Below, piece after piece: positions 62,810 to 64,000 of a stretch of 64,000 nucleotides of DNA. The notes beneath the pieces are model-generated. The model was given only the letters and a program-made list of their open reading frames with translations, was not told where the DNA came from and ran no database searches. Where the stretch lies: assembly GCA_018873245.2 (NCBI GenBank), contig JAEMBT020000007.1, forward strand, positions 7,471,129 to 7,535,128, in the 5' to 3' direction. The stretch's first letter is position 1, and each line of letters begins with the position of its first letter. The DNA comes from Archegozetes longisetosus (lineage: Eukaryota > Arthropoda > Arachnida > Sarcoptiformes > Trhypochthoniidae). The position numbers and the translations under genes are program-made.

Positions 62810-64000
62810 CTTACAAGCTTTTTCGTTGATTAAAAGATTATTAATACGAATATATCCTGAAATTTCCTAAACTATTCATGTAATTATAACTTTTTGATTA
62901 CTTCAATACTCAAAATATCGGTTGTTTTTCTCATTGATTTCTATTAGATATCTGTCTAGTTTTGGCACAATTTTCAGTCACGCTATCCTTTAAAAATCAA
63001 TTTTAAAGTTTTCAAATCTGTTCAGTTTACTGTTATATGTATTTTCTTAAGTGAAATGTAATCTTTTAGCGTAAATGATGTTTGTCAACTAAATTTTCTG
63101 AGTTAGCACACTTTAATTCAATTTTTAATTCAGTATTTGCACTTTTTCCATCAAAATAAATTATTGATTAAGCACTTAAAAACAAGAAAAATCGTTCAGC
63201 TCTTCTACTCAACTAATTTGTTTTAAATTGAAGTTAAATTCGATTGTTCTAACTTGCAATCAAACCACTAGTATATCTGCATCTATTGGTCTTACAATGG
63301 CTATAGATTTGAACTGATTTATCGACAATATCTGGTTGCGAATAAACTAAAAAGTAGTTATATTTAAATAGACTTAAAACGTTGAAATAAATTGGTTTAG
63401 GGAATTCAATTTTGGATTGTTTGATTGAGCTTCAAAAGTATTGTCGTGTTTTCCTTGTATTGCGACTCAATTGTTTATAATGACAAATAGAATTTAGCTT
63501 CAAAAAAGCAGATATCTTGCGTTCATATTTTTATGACTTAAATCCAACTTTAAACCGTTAATTAAATTTTCAATATATAATTAATCTATACTGCAATTTG
63601 TGTGGTATCTGAGAAAAAAACTTGTTTTTTGCTTAATTGTAATCTTACACTTTGAATGAAATATAGTGTTACTCAATAATACTTTTACGAACAGAACTTC
63701 AATTGTGATAAAACCAAACGTTTAAATACAATTTCACTTTAATTGCCAATCAAATTTCTATCTTTGACATAAACTTAATTAAAAGTTGTTTTATATTTAC
63801 AATTTAGTAAATATTAAGCACAAATAATAAGAATTGTGCGTTGTATTTGTGTTGATGTGTTCACACAACGTGACCAATGATCTGTTAGGGCGGGCCAAAA
63901 CCAGCACAACCAATTCTGCAATACTTACGCTTTACTAAACTACCATAACTTTAGCTTCCATTAAACTATTGTCAATATCTGTGCAGTACTTTAAAGTCCA

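Larger units (their letters stand above)
62186..64000. other. UCK upstream region and right flank
   Basis: This includes the UCK promoter and 5' flank. It has GCATAACTT-type repeats and a decayed MITE copy, but no gene I can recognise. A GC-richer patch near 63.87 kb (GATCTGTTAGGGCGGGCCAA) is unexplained. Confidence 0.5.

Overview
This is nuclear DNA from a small, AT-rich animal genome. Every gene I could model has a close animal counterpart. All but one are split by GT-AG introns, mostly about 55-90 bp, with mixed TAG, CAG and AAG acceptors. No bacterial, organellar or viral genes were recognised. The compact genes, tiny introns and AT-rich spacers would fit an arthropod such as an acariform mite, but that placement is inference.

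Layout. 1-27,992 is gene-poor. It holds microsatellites, short tandem repeats, three TA-flanked inverted-repeat elements that look like Tc1/mariner-type MITEs, and one degenerate tRNA-like segment. 27,993-30,014 is intronless NOL10 (+). 30,015-38,471 is again gene-poor. 38,472-47,748 is a cluster: GMP synthase (GMPS, -, nine exons), LZIC (-, five exons), PPP1R7/sds22 (+, four exons, divergent from LZIC across 436 bp) and METTL18 (-, two exons, convergent with PPP1R7). 47,749-53,047 has no certain gene, only a weak candidate at 51.6-52.0 kb. 53,048-56,575 is a GLUT-type sugar transporter (+, nine exons), followed by TELO2 (+, 57,308-59,752) and a uridine-cytidine kinase (-, 60,340-62,185). The rest, to 64,000, is non-coding with one decayed MITE copy.

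Functionally these are mostly housekeeping genes: ribosome biogenesis and ribosomal-protein methylation (NOL10, METTL18), nucleotide supply (GMPS, UCK), PP1 phosphatase control (PPP1R7), PIKK kinase maturation (TELO2) and sugar uptake (GLUT). They are adjacent but do not form one pathway or operon.

The most notable observations are: two alternative 3'-terminal coding exons in UCK that encode versions of the same segment; a one-base homopolymer frameshift in the last exon of PPP1R7; a 66-nt, stop-free, in-frame intron in the sugar transporter; and several MITE families, one copy of which lies in a transporter intron. I found no convincing undescribed multi-gene system. Exon boundaries were set by eye from splice sites, reading phase and remembered family alignments; no transcript evidence was available.
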